From Phyto melanocephala (taxonomy: Eukaryota > Arthropoda > Insecta > Diptera > Rhinophoridae): a DNA stretch of 64,000 nucleotides. The position numbers were made by a program, and so were the translations under genes. Positions within the stretch are counted from its first letter, which is position 1. Each line of letters starts with the position of its first letter. The stretch spans positions 83,148,055 to 83,212,054 of the forward strand of contig OW799233.1 of NCBI GenBank assembly GCA_941918925.1. The letters run 5' to 3'. Below the pieces are notes generated by a model that made no database searches, was not told where the DNA came from, and saw only the letters and a list, made by a program, of their open reading frames with translations. Below are positions 45,251 to 57,102 of the stretch, piece after piece.

Positions 45251-45765
45251 TAAGAACGCTTATATACCCTTCACACAGTTTGTTCCATCGTGTACCTACA
45301 TATAAGAATATGTATGTAAGCGACAAGCTTTTATTATTGATTTAGCAACACGATAATCCGAACTTTTAATTGTAATTTACACATTGAACCAAGATTTTTT
45401 GTAAATATTGTCAAAAGTAGTTTAGATATGTATACGTAAAAACGTTTCAAGAAGTTCCATAGGAGCTGCAAAATCTGATTTTGTTTGGGTAAAAAACAGA
45501 GGCACTAATGTTTTTTCGCTCAAAAATCGTCTCGTAAAGTGCTCACACAACTGATTTTCAAAAGCATATCTGATAAATTCATTCGTCTGAAGTATACGTA
45601 AGAGCTTAAAGGTTGATTTCAACATACATACGAACAGACGGATTTAACTTAATCAACTTCTCTATCTATAGGAAATCAAAATACTTTATAGGGTCGCACA
45701 TTAATATTGTAGAAAATACAAGCGGAATGACAAACTTATAAATACCCTGTAAGGGTAAGTAAAAG
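45250..45765 (-). mobile_element. Short DINE-1-like element
   Basis: The left edge is CTTATATACCCTTCACACAG (3' subterminal repeat; terminal hairpin lost). The right has ACATACATACGAACAGACGG (decayed GTCY tract), TTTATAGGGTCGCACA, GGAATGACAAACTTATAAAT and TACCCT. About 515 bp. A 67-codon minus frame inside is chance. Confidence 0.6.
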
Positions 45766-47223
45766 GTAAGTAGATGTCCCATAATTATTTAAATTATATT
45801 ACTTAATATTAATTGATTTTTTTAGTAATACAGTGTCAAATCAATCAAGTGTAAACTACATATAAACATAAGAGACATAAGAAAATTTTAAAGTATACGA
45901 AGACTTTTATTGGAAACTGTTTCAAGTGTAATGATAAAATAACATTCAAAAATATGTGAGTGTTAGTATTACGGTATTAGGAGGCAGAGTATTGCCTTCT
46001 TCTTTTAATAGTAATAGGTAAAAATGTGTAGTAGATTGTTTTAGCGTGCGTAGTGGCGATAAAATGCAACATTAATTTTGAGATTTTTTCTCTGTTTTCA
46101 TATATTGACTTTTTTTTAGCTTTTGTTTCGGATTTGGGATTATAATTTCCAACTTTATTTTTAAATCCTTAACAAATTTATAAGAGAAAAGCAATAACAA
46201 TAAATAAAGCTTGAGAGAGTACATTGCTTTAATATTTTTTAACTTAAAAAAGTTGTTATTATATTTCAAAATCATCTAAGTTCAATTTGTCTTTCTATCC
46301 ATCCATTTACTTAGATATTTTAAGCTAAAATTGAGTTTAAAGGAAATATCACATGAAAGTGTGTGAAGCCGAAAGTAATCTCAAATTTTAAGAATTATTT
46401 GTTGTGTTTTGAAATCCGATACTTAATGCGCAGACAACAGTACCTAAATACCCTTACCGCCACCACTATCACCATCATCACTACTGAAAACACATCAAGA
46501 TCCATAAATTTAAACAGCAAGCTCAAGAGAAAAGGAAACGAAAAGAAATGAAAACAAACCATTGTTGGACCATTATGCAGCCATTATGAATATCACCCTA
46601 AATGACTATGGATATTATTTTACTGTGAGACTTGACAAAGGGATGGTCGATACGATGTGAGTGTGTGCTTGTTCATAATAAAATGAAAATTGTAATACAA
46701 TGCCTATCAGAAGCACTTGCTGGGGACTCATGGCCACATAAAAATATTCATTCTTACAATAAATCTTTTTTACAGTGTTTATTTTAATTTTTTACGTCGA
46801 AATAAATTACATTGCCACAAGGGGATGTTGGAAGAAATAACTTTGCAGAAAAAAACACAGTTAAACTTTGCGTATGTAAATGGGTTTTAGCAAGTGTTAA
46901 ATAAATTTATTGTCAGGAAGTTGTTCCTCACTTTTTCCCGCTGCTATTGTTATTTTAGTACTTAGGGGTGAAAGAAGAAAAAATAAAGAAAATTTATGCA
47001 GAAGTTGAAAATTTTAATTAAAAGAAAGAAATTAATGAAAAATCTTGTTGGTATCACTAATAAAATTTGTCCTGGGAATTTAATTATTCATTAATGTAAA
47101 TTAATGTATTTATAGATTTTAATAGAAAATAAAGTTTTTAAATATTTTAACACATTATCAGTTAAGCAAGACTTTCAAAACACTCAAAAAGAATTAAAAT
47201 TAAATATTAACTGCCATATGGTT
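45766..47223. other. Non-coding DNA with CAC/ATC-rich patch
   Basis: 46440-46490 is rich in CACCACTATCACCATCATCA, typical of non-coding fly DNA. Frames at 46072-46275 and 46363-46551 have no domain. Confidence 0.4.
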
Positions 47224-48066
47224 AATAAGTAAGAATACTATATTCGGCTGTGCCGAATTTTTAATACCCACCTCCAATTTTGTATACTTTTGTAGCACAA
47301 AATTTATTATTTTGCTATTAACAGTAATCGCTATGGAATAATCTCTTTATACTAAAATATGTATTAATTTCTTTGTAAAACTTCGATATGCTAATGAAAA
47401 TGGGCGTTAAAGTAGGCGTGTCAATAAAGTTTATGCTAATAAATACAACTTATATATTTCAATATAGTGCTTTATTCTTCCACAATCTTTATTCATAGAG
47501 AAATTATATGAATTTTAGATTAACCGTTATATGGTAGAAAGGCGTTAAAATGGGCGAGTCACTTTCATTCAAAACAATGACATTGACTGAAAAGCTAAAT
47601 ATATGAAATTTCAACATCATACCTTTAATTTTGTCGGTTTTATGAGCTTTAAAGTTTCATTAACAGCAGACTCATAAAAAGTAGGAGTTGCAGTAGGCGT
47701 TTCTGCAAATAAACTCAACTCATATATTTCAATATAGAGTCCTTTGTCCAAAATCTTTATTCGTAGAGAAATTATATGATTTTGAGATAAAGCGTTACAT
47801 GGTAAGTGGGCATAAAATTGGGCGTGTCACATTTATTTTCCGCAAGTACAAAGCCTTTGACCAAAAAGCAAAGTGTGCAAAATTTCAGAATTGTACATCT
47901 AATTTTGTCAGCTTTGATAGGTTTTAAATTTTGAATTTACCGAATAAGACACTGTGCGTATAAATTTTTTTTTACAATTTGATCTATAACTCCATTCCTA
48001 ACTCATAGGTTTAAGCAATTTTCGGAAAAAAATATTTTTACCCCAGAAATATACATTCATAAAAAT
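47224..48066 (-). mobile_element. DINE-1-like element F5, old and deleted
   Basis: The 3' hairpin end is TATTCGGCTGTGCCGAATTT with TAATACCCACCTCC. It lacks the nested mariner and goes straight to TTCGATATGCTAATGAAAAT and the GGGCGTTAAAGTAGGCGTGT modules. It ends in ATACATTCATAAAAATTATC without a GTCY tract. More diverged than F2-F4. Confidence 0.65.
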
Positions 48067-48539
48067 TATCAAAGGCTTTCAGAGGGATTATCAAACTGGT
48101 TATCTATAAATATTTCATTTAAAAACCTTTAGTATTCCTCTGATAATTTTTTAAACATAAGGAGGTTATTGCTTAGTAGTAGTTTATTTTTTATTTATTC
48201 TACTACTTAGAGTTGTCAGAGGATCTTTGTATTCTATTTTTACTGTGGGTATTCGATGCATTTGGCTATGTATTGGCTTATATGTGCAAATTTTTACTTT
48301 AAGCAACGTTATAAAGATATTTGAAACTTAAAATGAATCAAAAATAAGACAATATTTTTTGGCGTTTCTAGGCACAGCGAAATATTAACTTTAGAACCCA
48401 TAAAGTATACTTTTTTGAATAATGATATCACTGTTTTAGCTTTTTCCATTCGTTTGTTGAAGGCACAATAAAACTCTAATAAAAGCAAGAAAATCAAATA
48501 AAAATGCTATCTGGAATAACCTTAAACATATTGCACATA

Positions 48540-48985
48540 GGTATGCTGACCACAGCGTAAATTAGCCTAGAATTCAGATTAAGTGTTATACGCCATTTTT
48601 CTTTAATATTTCCGACATATTTGATTTTGGATTTTTAGATAATTAACTCCATTTTGCTCGTCAAGCCCTTTCATTTATTTAATATCAATATTATGGGAGG
48701 GTAATTTTTTAAACAAGTTCTTTCTGATTAATATTGAATATGTTTATAAGTTTTATTATTCTTCATAAAATTTTAAGATTTTAAAAATTTCCCATCATAA
48801 AATAATAAAATAGTAATATTGGTAGTCTTTGTTTCTTTTTCCATATCGCAGTTATTTAGGAACTGATTTTTCTAATTTTCCAATCTGCTCTGGAATATTT
48901 TTGATATTTTGATACTACACAGGTGTCTGAGCCATGCCGGGGGTTTCTAAAAAGCTGATTTCAACATACACACTAAATTTGTGAA
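48540..48985 (-). mobile_element. DINE-1-like fragment, GCCATTT subfamily
   Basis: GTGTTATACGCCATTTTTCT, CGTCAAGCCCTTTCATTTA and, at right, GCCGGGGGTTTCTAAAAAGC then TGATTTCAACATACACAC. It stops before the GTCY tract. Confidence 0.55.
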
Positions 48986-49283
48986 ACAAAAATTGTAAGT
49001 AATTATAATAATAACTTTTTATGAATGAAAGCTGAATCTTATTACTTCCTATATCGATGGCGAAAAGTTATATCAAATTTCTCGATAATGGAAATACGTA
49101 CTTTAGATACTGAACACATTTTCCAGAAGCTTTTTGATTATCTGTGAGACTCAATTAAATATAATCTTTATCAAATATGTCATTAAGAGTTTTCTACGCT
49201 CATTACAATTTTAGTTGCTACTGTTTGGCGTTAACTTGACAGCGAGAAAAACTGACTGTTTTGATTTTTGTTTATTTTTTTAG

Positions 49284-49390
49284 CTGCATATAATGAGGAA
49301 AACGGAAACAATGCGATATCAGACCGAACAAAGGGGGCAAATGATATTAAAAAGGGGAAACTAAAAATAAAAGCCACTAACTACAAGTAA
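49284..49390 (+). CDS. Candidate downstream or terminal exon (orphan)
   Basis: A textbook acceptor precedes it: branch-like CTGAC about 30 bases upstream, then TTTTGTTTATTTTTTTAG. After two leading bases the frame reads AYNEENGNNAISDRTKGAND and IKKGKLKIKATNYK, then TAA at 49388. A donor-like GTAATG at 49387 could replace the stop. A second frame is also open for 26 codons, so coding status is not secure. The phase (needs one base from upstream) is compatible with the candidate exons ending at 9476, 14656, 44003 and 44429. No domain; Lys/Asn-rich. Confidence 0.27.
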
Positions 49391-50789
49391 TGTCTGTCAG
49401 CCAGTTCCGTTGTTATAAGTATAAGTATCAAAATGTAAATATGTATGTAGATGTACATATACATATAAATACATATCACTTATCGGTATGTGTGTATATA
49501 ATCCACCATAAATAATATGAAAAATTTATTTTTTTAACCGTTTGTTATTTAATGTGTTGACGATACTTTCCATTGTTGTCATCCATAGTATACAAATGCG
49601 GTCTAAAGAGCTCCATTGGCATAAAAAAACACACACCAGACATGAAGAAAAACACCAGACAAATATACAAATTAATGTATTTAAACGAAAAACGGATGCA
49701 TGAAAAAAACGGAAAGATAGCACTCCGGAATGACAGACAAGTGCGAGTGATGAGTGCTTCTATAAATTGACAATTACTGTCAATACAAATGGCTGTTAGT
49801 TTAATTGTATTTTTGTATTTTCTTTTTCTTTCTTCTTCAAAATTTATTAGATGGAGTAAAATTGATTGTTGTTATTGCTAACGAAAGAAGGAGGGTAGTT
49901 CTAAATATATATACTACATATACATGCATATTTGATGTTGATGAAACACAAAATTTATTAAATAAAATTTATATTTTACATCGGGGTAAGTTTAATTTAA
50001 AAAAAATGTATAAATGTTTACTATTTATTTTCTTTCTTTATATTATTAATATTTCTAAAGCAGTAAATTTTATTGTTTGAGACACACCAAGAACATCATG
50101 ACCAAATAACGTTTCTTGAATCGCTTAATTAGTGCTTATCTGCTTCCCAGATTGATGCTAGAACGCATGATTTTTATATGCGTTGTTCCACTTCCCGAAT
50201 TTCTTTAAAAAAAATGTTTAGTAGGAATGATGATCAACTAATCACCTAATACATGAAATCTTTTTTACATCTGACAAATCAAATATCGTATGTATTTTTG
50301 CATATCTGTCAAAATTGTTATTTTACAGTCAACTGCTGCGGCAGAGATTTCTGACAACACCTTATATCAGGTGGATTGTCAGATGAAAGTAGACCTTGCT
50401 CTATTTAAAATCAGATGACTTCGCACATGAGTTTTACAGAAGGAGTGTTTTAAAGGTAACATACGACATGTTAGCATTTGGTAGTGGGTTATTTGACAAG
50501 TCAGGTGTCAACAACATGTCGAGTATTGGTTGCTTTAGTTAGTTTTATTCGGATATTTCATAATTTGGAACTTTTATCAATTTGAAAAATAAATTCATAC
50601 CTTTTAAAGTGTTTTTTTATCCATTTAGAATTGTAGAAAGAACAGAGTTGAGAAGAAAATTGTAAAATAACAACTATAAATGCCTAAGGAAAACGAACAT
50701 GTAGAATGATGTTTAAACAAAATTTTGATAATATTTAACTTAAGCTGCTAAAGTTTGCTGTTGTTTTGATTTTTTTAATAGTCATGTCC
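49391..50789. other. AT-rich non-coding DNA
   Basis: GTATG/ACATATAC simple repeats lie at 49440-49480. A 91-codon plus frame (49805-50080) is hydrophobic and T-rich. A short open patch at 50335-50380 (STAAAEISDNTLYQ) has splice-like ends but a poor donor. Confidence 0.35.
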
Positions 50790-51737
50790 ATTAAATAACC
50801 TATATTTCATGTTATACGCCATTTTCCCGTCTTATTTCCGGCGCCATCTACGATTTTGAATTGTTAAGTAGTTATCTGTATTCTACAAGTCAAGCCCTTT
50901 AATTTGATACCCATATTGATGGAGTTAAAAAAAATTGTATCCGCCATTTTTGTTTTAGAGGCCATCTTTGATCTTAAATTTATTTTATAATTTACTGTAT
51001 TCTAATGGTCAAGCCCTTCTATTTTATACTAATATTAAGGGGGTTCAAGAAGTTACATTTTAAAATACCAGACTTGACCCATATATAAATTTATTGTCTG
51101 CCATTTTGTAGTGGCGGCCAATATGACTTTTAATTTTTTAAAGTGCTAATATTGCGATAGTCAAGTCCTTTTAGGTGATACCAATATTGACTCTCTCGGT
51201 TGTCTAGAAGCTGAAAAAAATAGATTTTCGCTTGTAAATTTTTGGAATATATATTTTTCAAAAAAAATGTTTGCCTATAACTTTATCGATTAGAGCCCGA
51301 ATTATCTAAAATTTTTCACGAATATCTCTGGAGGCATATTATATCTACCAATAGTAGCAAAGGTACCTATAAATTATTCTATGACATAAAAATTTTAATT
51401 TTGGTGGTAGAAATATGGGAAAAAACAGAGGCAGTCGTGTTTATTTGCTCATATCTGAGAAAGTTATGCGGCGATTGTGCTGAGTTTCAATAATAATTTA
51501 TTCCCGGATAATTCCAAAAGATTGATACCGTATACAGATCTCAGGAACATATGGTTGCTTCTTAAAGTTGATTTCAACTAACACACGAACAGACGGTCAG
51601 CGCTTAATCAACTCCTATTCATAAGCTTTCAGAAAATATATACTTTATGGGGTCGGAAATGAAAATTGTAGAAATAACAAACGGAATGACAAAGCTATAT
51701 ATACCATTGTGCACCATAGGTGAAGGGTATAAAAACA
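50790..51737 (-). mobile_element. DINE-1-like element, GCCATTT subfamily, second long copy
   Basis: Modules match 7138-8206: TATTTCATGTTATACGCCAT, GTCAAGCCCTTTAATTTGAT (anchors near 50893, 51013, 51165) and CTCTCGGTTGT. The right end has ACGAACAGACGGTCAG, ACTTTATGGGGTCGGAAATG and CACCATAGGTGAAGGGTATA. The 3' hairpin at left is missing or cannot be recognised. Confidence 0.68.
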
Positions 51738-51806
51738 CACATAACATTTCTTCAACAGATCCCAGCAAAAAAATCTATGACTAAAAAGTGAGTTTGCAGG
51801 ATTCAA

Positions 51807-52070
51807 ATGGTGACGAAGCGATTAAATTTAGGTGAAAACACTAATGATTTTAACATTAGCGTGTCATTGGAGATCGTGTGTTTACATGAATATTTTAATG
51901 AACTGCACTCTATTTTAACAATGGCACAGAACATATGCATATATGGTTACATGAGTTATATAAGTGAGATATTTTGCATGATGTTGCATTCAATTTTAAG
52001 CACATCATTTATGACAAATTGCTTCACATTTAGGGAGTCATTTAGATTTGCTCTTACACAATTAATTTAG
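51807..52070 (+). CDS. 87-codon ORF, unrecognised
   Basis: ATG in a good context (TTCAAATGG) just after an acceptor-like TTTGCAG. The product has mixed composition, starting MVTKRLNLGENTNDFNIS, six Cys and several Met, with no signal peptide, no clear membrane span and no family I recognise. The reverse strand is full of stops. It lies between two DINE-1-like elements and is not part of either as far as I can tell. At this length in A/T-rich DNA chance is a serious alternative. Confidence 0.25.
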   Translation: MVTKRLNLGENTNDFNISVSLEIVCLHEYFNELHSILTMAQNICIYGYMSYISEIFCMMLHSILSTSFMTNCFTFRESFRFALTQLI

Positions 52071-52369
52071 AAGTCTTAAAATGTAATTCGCTTTGCACTA
52101 CTTTTATTTATTTATTTTTGCTGGGATGTAAATACGTTAAAATTAAATATATTTTGTTTAATATTTGTAAGAGTTAAATTATTGTTAATATGAAGATTTT
52201 TTAATGTTAATTAAAGTTGTCCAATACATAATCCTTTTAATAGTAAATATTTAACAAACTAATTATAACTAACGTCCAATGTTTAAGCTTATGAAGTGTA
52301 TGAAGAATTAACATCTTAAACTCCATTCATCAGCCACGTCATTTAGTGCAAAGCATTAGGGTGATCGAT

Positions 52370-52491
52370 TCGGTTTTACAACCGGTGGAAAACCCGGTTT
52401 TTTACTCCTTCAGCTGGCGGTTTTTTCTAAATGTTAATTTTTCGAATGTCGAATACACCGGTTTTTTTACTCACAGATACCGGTTTTTTTC
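52370..52491. repeat. Cluster of ACCGGTTTTT motifs
   Basis: ACCGG/CCGGTTTTTT occurs several times within about 120 bp (near 52381, 52391, 52458, 52480), directly before element F4. GACCGGTTAACCGGTTTTTT and CAACCGGTC appear again at 56105-56150. These may be two pieces of one dispersed repeat. Confidence 0.4.
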
Positions 52492-52493
52492 AT

Positions 52494-55235
52494 TTTTATA
52501 CCCGCCACCAAAAAAATGGTGGGGGTATATTCATTTTGTCATTCCGTTTGTAACACATCGAAATATCCATTTTAGACCCCATAAAGTATATTTATTCTGA
52601 ATCAGGGTTTGATTTGATGACGATTTAGCTATGTCCGTCCGTCTGTCCGTCTGTTGAAAGCACGATAGAGGTCGCACCGAAAAAGCTAGGGGGCTCAAAT
52701 TTTGCCAGAATCTTTCTTATAGACAAGGTTTGTTTGGTATTGAAAATGGGCTAAATCGGAACATTAGGAATAGAGTTATAGCTCGAAAAGCAAGAGTAGG
52801 TCGAAAAAACCGTGTCTTTCAAACATCGAATAAAATGGAATTGTGTCCAAACGCATTAACGTAGACTAATGAAACTTCGAATATATATTTCCTAAGTAAA
52901 AACAATATTTTTCCTCGAAAATTATCTAAATCGATGCATTAGGAGAGGAGTTATCGATCAAAATGTACGAAAATTTATACCGCACAGTGTACTTTTCGGT
53001 ATATTTAAAAACAAAAACGTCATAAAAGCAACAAAATTAGATGTACGACTCTGAAATTTTGCACACTTTGCTTTTTGGTGAGATGCTTTTCTGTAACGGA
53101 AAATCAATGTGCCACGCCCACTTTTACGCCCACCTCCCATATAACGTTTTACTCAAAATTCATATAATTTCTCTATTAATAAAGATTTTGGAATTATAAA
53201 GGGCTATATTGAAACTCCTAAGTTGTACTCATTCGCAAAAATAATTTTGACACGCCTACTATAACGCCCACTTTTCACGTTATCTACCGTTAGTGAAATT
53301 TAAAAGCTTATAAAACCGCCAAAATTAGAGGTATGATGATAAAATTTGGTACGTATATCCCCCTAGGCATTGTCATTACTGTGCCAGAAAATTAAGGTGC
53401 CACGCCCACTTTTACGCCCACCTCCCATATAACGTTTTACTTAAATTTCATATAATTTCTCTATTAATAAATATTTTGGAATAATAATGGACTATATTGA
53501 AAAACCTTAGTTGTACTCATTCGCAAAAATAACTTTGACACGCCTACTATAACGCCCACTTTTCACGTTATTAACCGTTAATGAAATTTAAAAGCTCAAA
53601 AAACCGCCAAAATAAGAGGTATGATGATCAAATTTGCTACGTATATCCTTCTAGGCATTGTCATTACTGTGCCAGAAAATTAAGGTGCCACGCCCACTTT
53701 TACGCCCACCTCCCATATAACGTTTTAACTAAAATTCATATAATTTCTCTATTAATAAAGATTTTGGAATAATAAGTGCTATATTGAAACACCTAAGTTG
53801 TACTCATTTGCAAAAATAACTTTGACACGCCTACTATAACGCCACTTTTCACGTTATAAACCGTTAATGTAATTTAAAAGCTCATAAAACCGCCAAAATA
53901 AGAGGTATGATGATCAAATTTGCTACGTATATCCTTCTAGGCATTGTCATTACTGTGCCAGAAAATTAAGGTACCACGTCCACTTTTACGCCCACCTCTC
54001 ATATTACGTTTTACCTAAAATTCATATAATTTCTCTATTCATAAAGATTTTTTAATAACAAAGGACTGTATTGAAACACCTAAGTTGTACCCATTCGCAA
54101 AAATAACTTTGACACGCCTACTATAACGCCCAGTTTTCACGTTATAAACCGTTAATGAAATTTCAAAGCTCATAAAACCGCCAAAATTAGAGGTATGATG
54201 ATCAAATTTGCTACGTATATCCTTCTAATCAATGTTATTATTGTGCCAAAAAGTTTAGGTGACACGCCCACTTTAACGACTACCTCCCATATAACGTTCT
54301 ATCTTAAATTCATGTGATTTCTCTATTGACAAAGTTTTTGGAAAAATAAAGGACTATATTGAAATATCTAAGTTGTATTTATTAGCAGAAACTTTATTGA
54401 CACGCCTACTTTAATGCCCACTTTCATTGAAAGACTACATTTACAAAAGCATTTTAGTAGCATATCGAAGTTATAAAGGGTGGTTACATTTTAAGGGCCG
54501 ATGTTGATTTTAAATAAAACACAATTTATTTAAGAAATTATTATCATTTCTTTTAATAATGATAATATTTGTATGGTTCAATTATGTATTTAACAAAATA
54601 TCGGCCAAATGGCCCCCCCATCCTTGGCGCCACTCCTCTATCTGATGGTCCAAATTTTCAATGACAATGTTGATGCTCAATTGTTGGGCATGATGATGAG
54701 GCGAGGTTGACTGCTCTTTTGCCACACTATCGCAAAAACCAGCAGTGGTTCCCATTCAACGAACTAAGAAGGCATTCACAGATTTTCTAACATTTTTTAC
54801 AGACCTGTTTTGCAGAAATTTAAATATTTTTTACAATTCTCCCGATTGTGGACGAATTTGAACGATTATGTTGATTAAAATAATTACGAAGTGCACAAAA
54901 TGCATTTTGATTTGAACGCCCATTTTTATAAAAAACCTGAATAACTTCAAAGCGTTGCTCATTTGCGTATCTTTCCACGGATCAAATTGAGTAAGTTTGA
55001 TATTGAGAAATGTCAAGTGAAATGCAGAAAACAAGTTTAAATACTAGGTGTAGTTCACCTTAAACATGGGCCCTCAAAATTTAATCACTCTCTACAAAGA
55101 AAGTGATACATATTTTTTTATAAAGAGATTATTCCATAGCGATTAACAAAATAATAAATATTGTGCTTTAAATGTACACAAAATTGGTGGTGGGTATAAA
55201 AGATTCGGCACAGCCGAATATAGTGCTCTTACTTG
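52494..55235 (+). mobile_element. DINE-1-like element F4, most complete copy
   Basis: The 5' end is TATACCCGCCACC with GGTGGGGGTATATTC, followed by the GTCC/GTCT tract (about 52634-52658). Four ~288-bp units follow (anchors near 53126, 53415, 53703, 53990, 54280). Next is the mariner relic (54476-55092), then GGTGGTGGGTATAAAAGA and the hairpin ATTCGGC-ACA-GCCGAAT (55203-55219), ending CTTACTTG. Subterminal inverted repeats, GTCY tract and 3' stem-loop give the full DINE-1/Helentron-associated plan. About 2.74 kb, non-autonomous. Confidence 0.8.
54476..55092 (-). pseudogene. Mariner relic inside F4
   Basis: The termini are AAAGGGTGGTTACATTTTAA at left and the inverse in degraded form at right (CAAAATTTAATCACTCTC). 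On the minus strand the C-terminal part (LSINIVIENLD...GGHLAD-type, near 54605-54690) follows an N-terminal helix-turn-helix remnant (54830-54920) with the catalytic core missing. Same internal deletion and same position as in F3. Confidence 0.7.
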
Positions 55236-56841
55236 TTAGTTTTATGTTTATTTGTCTTTGTAACCAAACGTACCATACTATATTTGTTGCTCAAAAGATT
55301 TCCAAAAATCAGAAAATTTATTAAATACTCTTCCATAATATTATAATAAATTTATTTGTTGTTTCAAATGTAAAATAAGAAAAATAATAAGGCTTAAATA
55401 TTATTTGTTTTAAATGGAGAGTAGGTATTTTGTACATTGTTGCGCTTATAATTTGCTGTTAAGATAAGTTTTTTGACCAAGTTATTGTACTTTGCAATAC
55501 TTCTTGCTCTTATTTTCGAATTTTATAATATTTTGCTTTTACGAAATCTAGCGACTTGTACTAAAGACTACCCATAGCTTAACTAATATCTCTGATAACA
55601 TATGACTTGTATACTAAAATAGTTTGGTACACAAAGGCTCATTATAACAACTTGCCTATAAAGTTAATAAAAGATAACTTTGACTACCGTGAGCAGTGAA
55701 GTGGCAGTACCAGAGCAAATACCGATTACTTTTAACAAATTAATTTAGTTCTTAAAAAATGTAGTGGCAACAATGTAAATTTATACATTTTATTTACAAA
55801 ACGAAATAAAAATTTAATGATTTATTAACATATTTTGTTACATGTAGATAAACAATGGCATTTTTAAATTTATAAACCTAACTATAAAAGTTAAAGGTAA
55901 TTAAAGCATAAACTTAACTTTTCGGTCACTTTTAGGTAAAAAGTGTCTGTCCTTTAACATCTTTATTTTCAATAAAGGCATTTCATAATAATGCCATTGA
56001 ATGTGTGTCAACTTAAAAGGCAATTAAACCATAGAACAAACTAGTTTATAAATATATATGTATCTCTGTCATGGGTATAAGAAAAAATTATATTTTATGT
56101 ATTCGACCGGTTAACCGGTTTTTTTTTAAATTTTTAAAACAGCAACCGGTCTTTTTTAAATTCTAAATATTTTCAGCACATATCCCTTCAAAAGCCTTAT
56201 TGCTGTAGCTGCACTACATAACCATGGACACAATTGTGTTTGTCCTATTCGTGCATATAAATTGAGACTTCTAGACAGTGGGTTAACGGGTAAATTATCC
56301 AGTGATTTTGTAAACTGTGATCACTTTAGAGAGGGACAGGAATTGTTTTAAACATCTATTTACATCTTTGAATATTTTAATCAAGCTGAAAATGTGCTGA
56401 ATTATATTTTGACAGTTAATGTGCTGAATGTTTGCCCTAATATGCCATAACCTTTTATATTAATCTCACTGGATACGCCAGTTGAAAGCTTAGAAAGATA
56501 AAATTTTTTTGTCACTTGTAATGCATATTAGTGACAAAATTTTGTGAGTCCAGCATGCAATTGATTGTAACTCCTAACACTACCTTACAAATCAAAGTTT
56601 ACTGAAATATGTTTAAAATATAAAAAAATCGCACAAAATCTGTTGGTTATGCCACACTGTCACGAAAAAAAATTATAAAAAGATACGGTTTATATAATTT
56701 TACTAATATTCATTCTTTTTGTTTGCTTTAATTAATTTACAAACAATAAAATTTATTGGAGTCTATTTTTAAAACATATAAAGCCAGCAATAGTATTTTC
56801 TTGACAGATGCATTACAAAATGTAACTGTGATTGCATAAAA
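55236..56841. other. AT-rich non-coding DNA
   Basis: Contains the ACCGGTT-rich patch at 56105-56150. No gene or repeat ends otherwise. Confidence 0.4.
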
Positions 56842-57102
56842 ATTCTGTGGTTTTCATGGGCAACCGCGTATGTTCATTTTATACGATTTTGTTTTAATAA
56901 TGCCATATTGCTTGGTTTTAGACAGCCTTTACTTGGTTTTAAAAATTTCTCAAATAAGATGGACCAATTCCGATTATTTTAATGGCATAACAACATAACT
57001 TCTATATATATTCAAAAATCGTTCAGCACTAACACGGTTTTGTAGCTCTTCTGAAAAATTTGATTATAAGACATACGTGGTTGCCCATGAAAACCACAGA
57101 AT
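56842..57102. repeat. 261-bp MITE with ~31-bp inverted ends
   Basis: The left end is ATTCTGTGGTTTTCATGGGC then AACCGCGTATGT; the right end is its inverse with one change (ACATACGTGG...CACAGAAT). Interior A/T-rich without frames. No certain target duplication. Confidence 0.8.
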
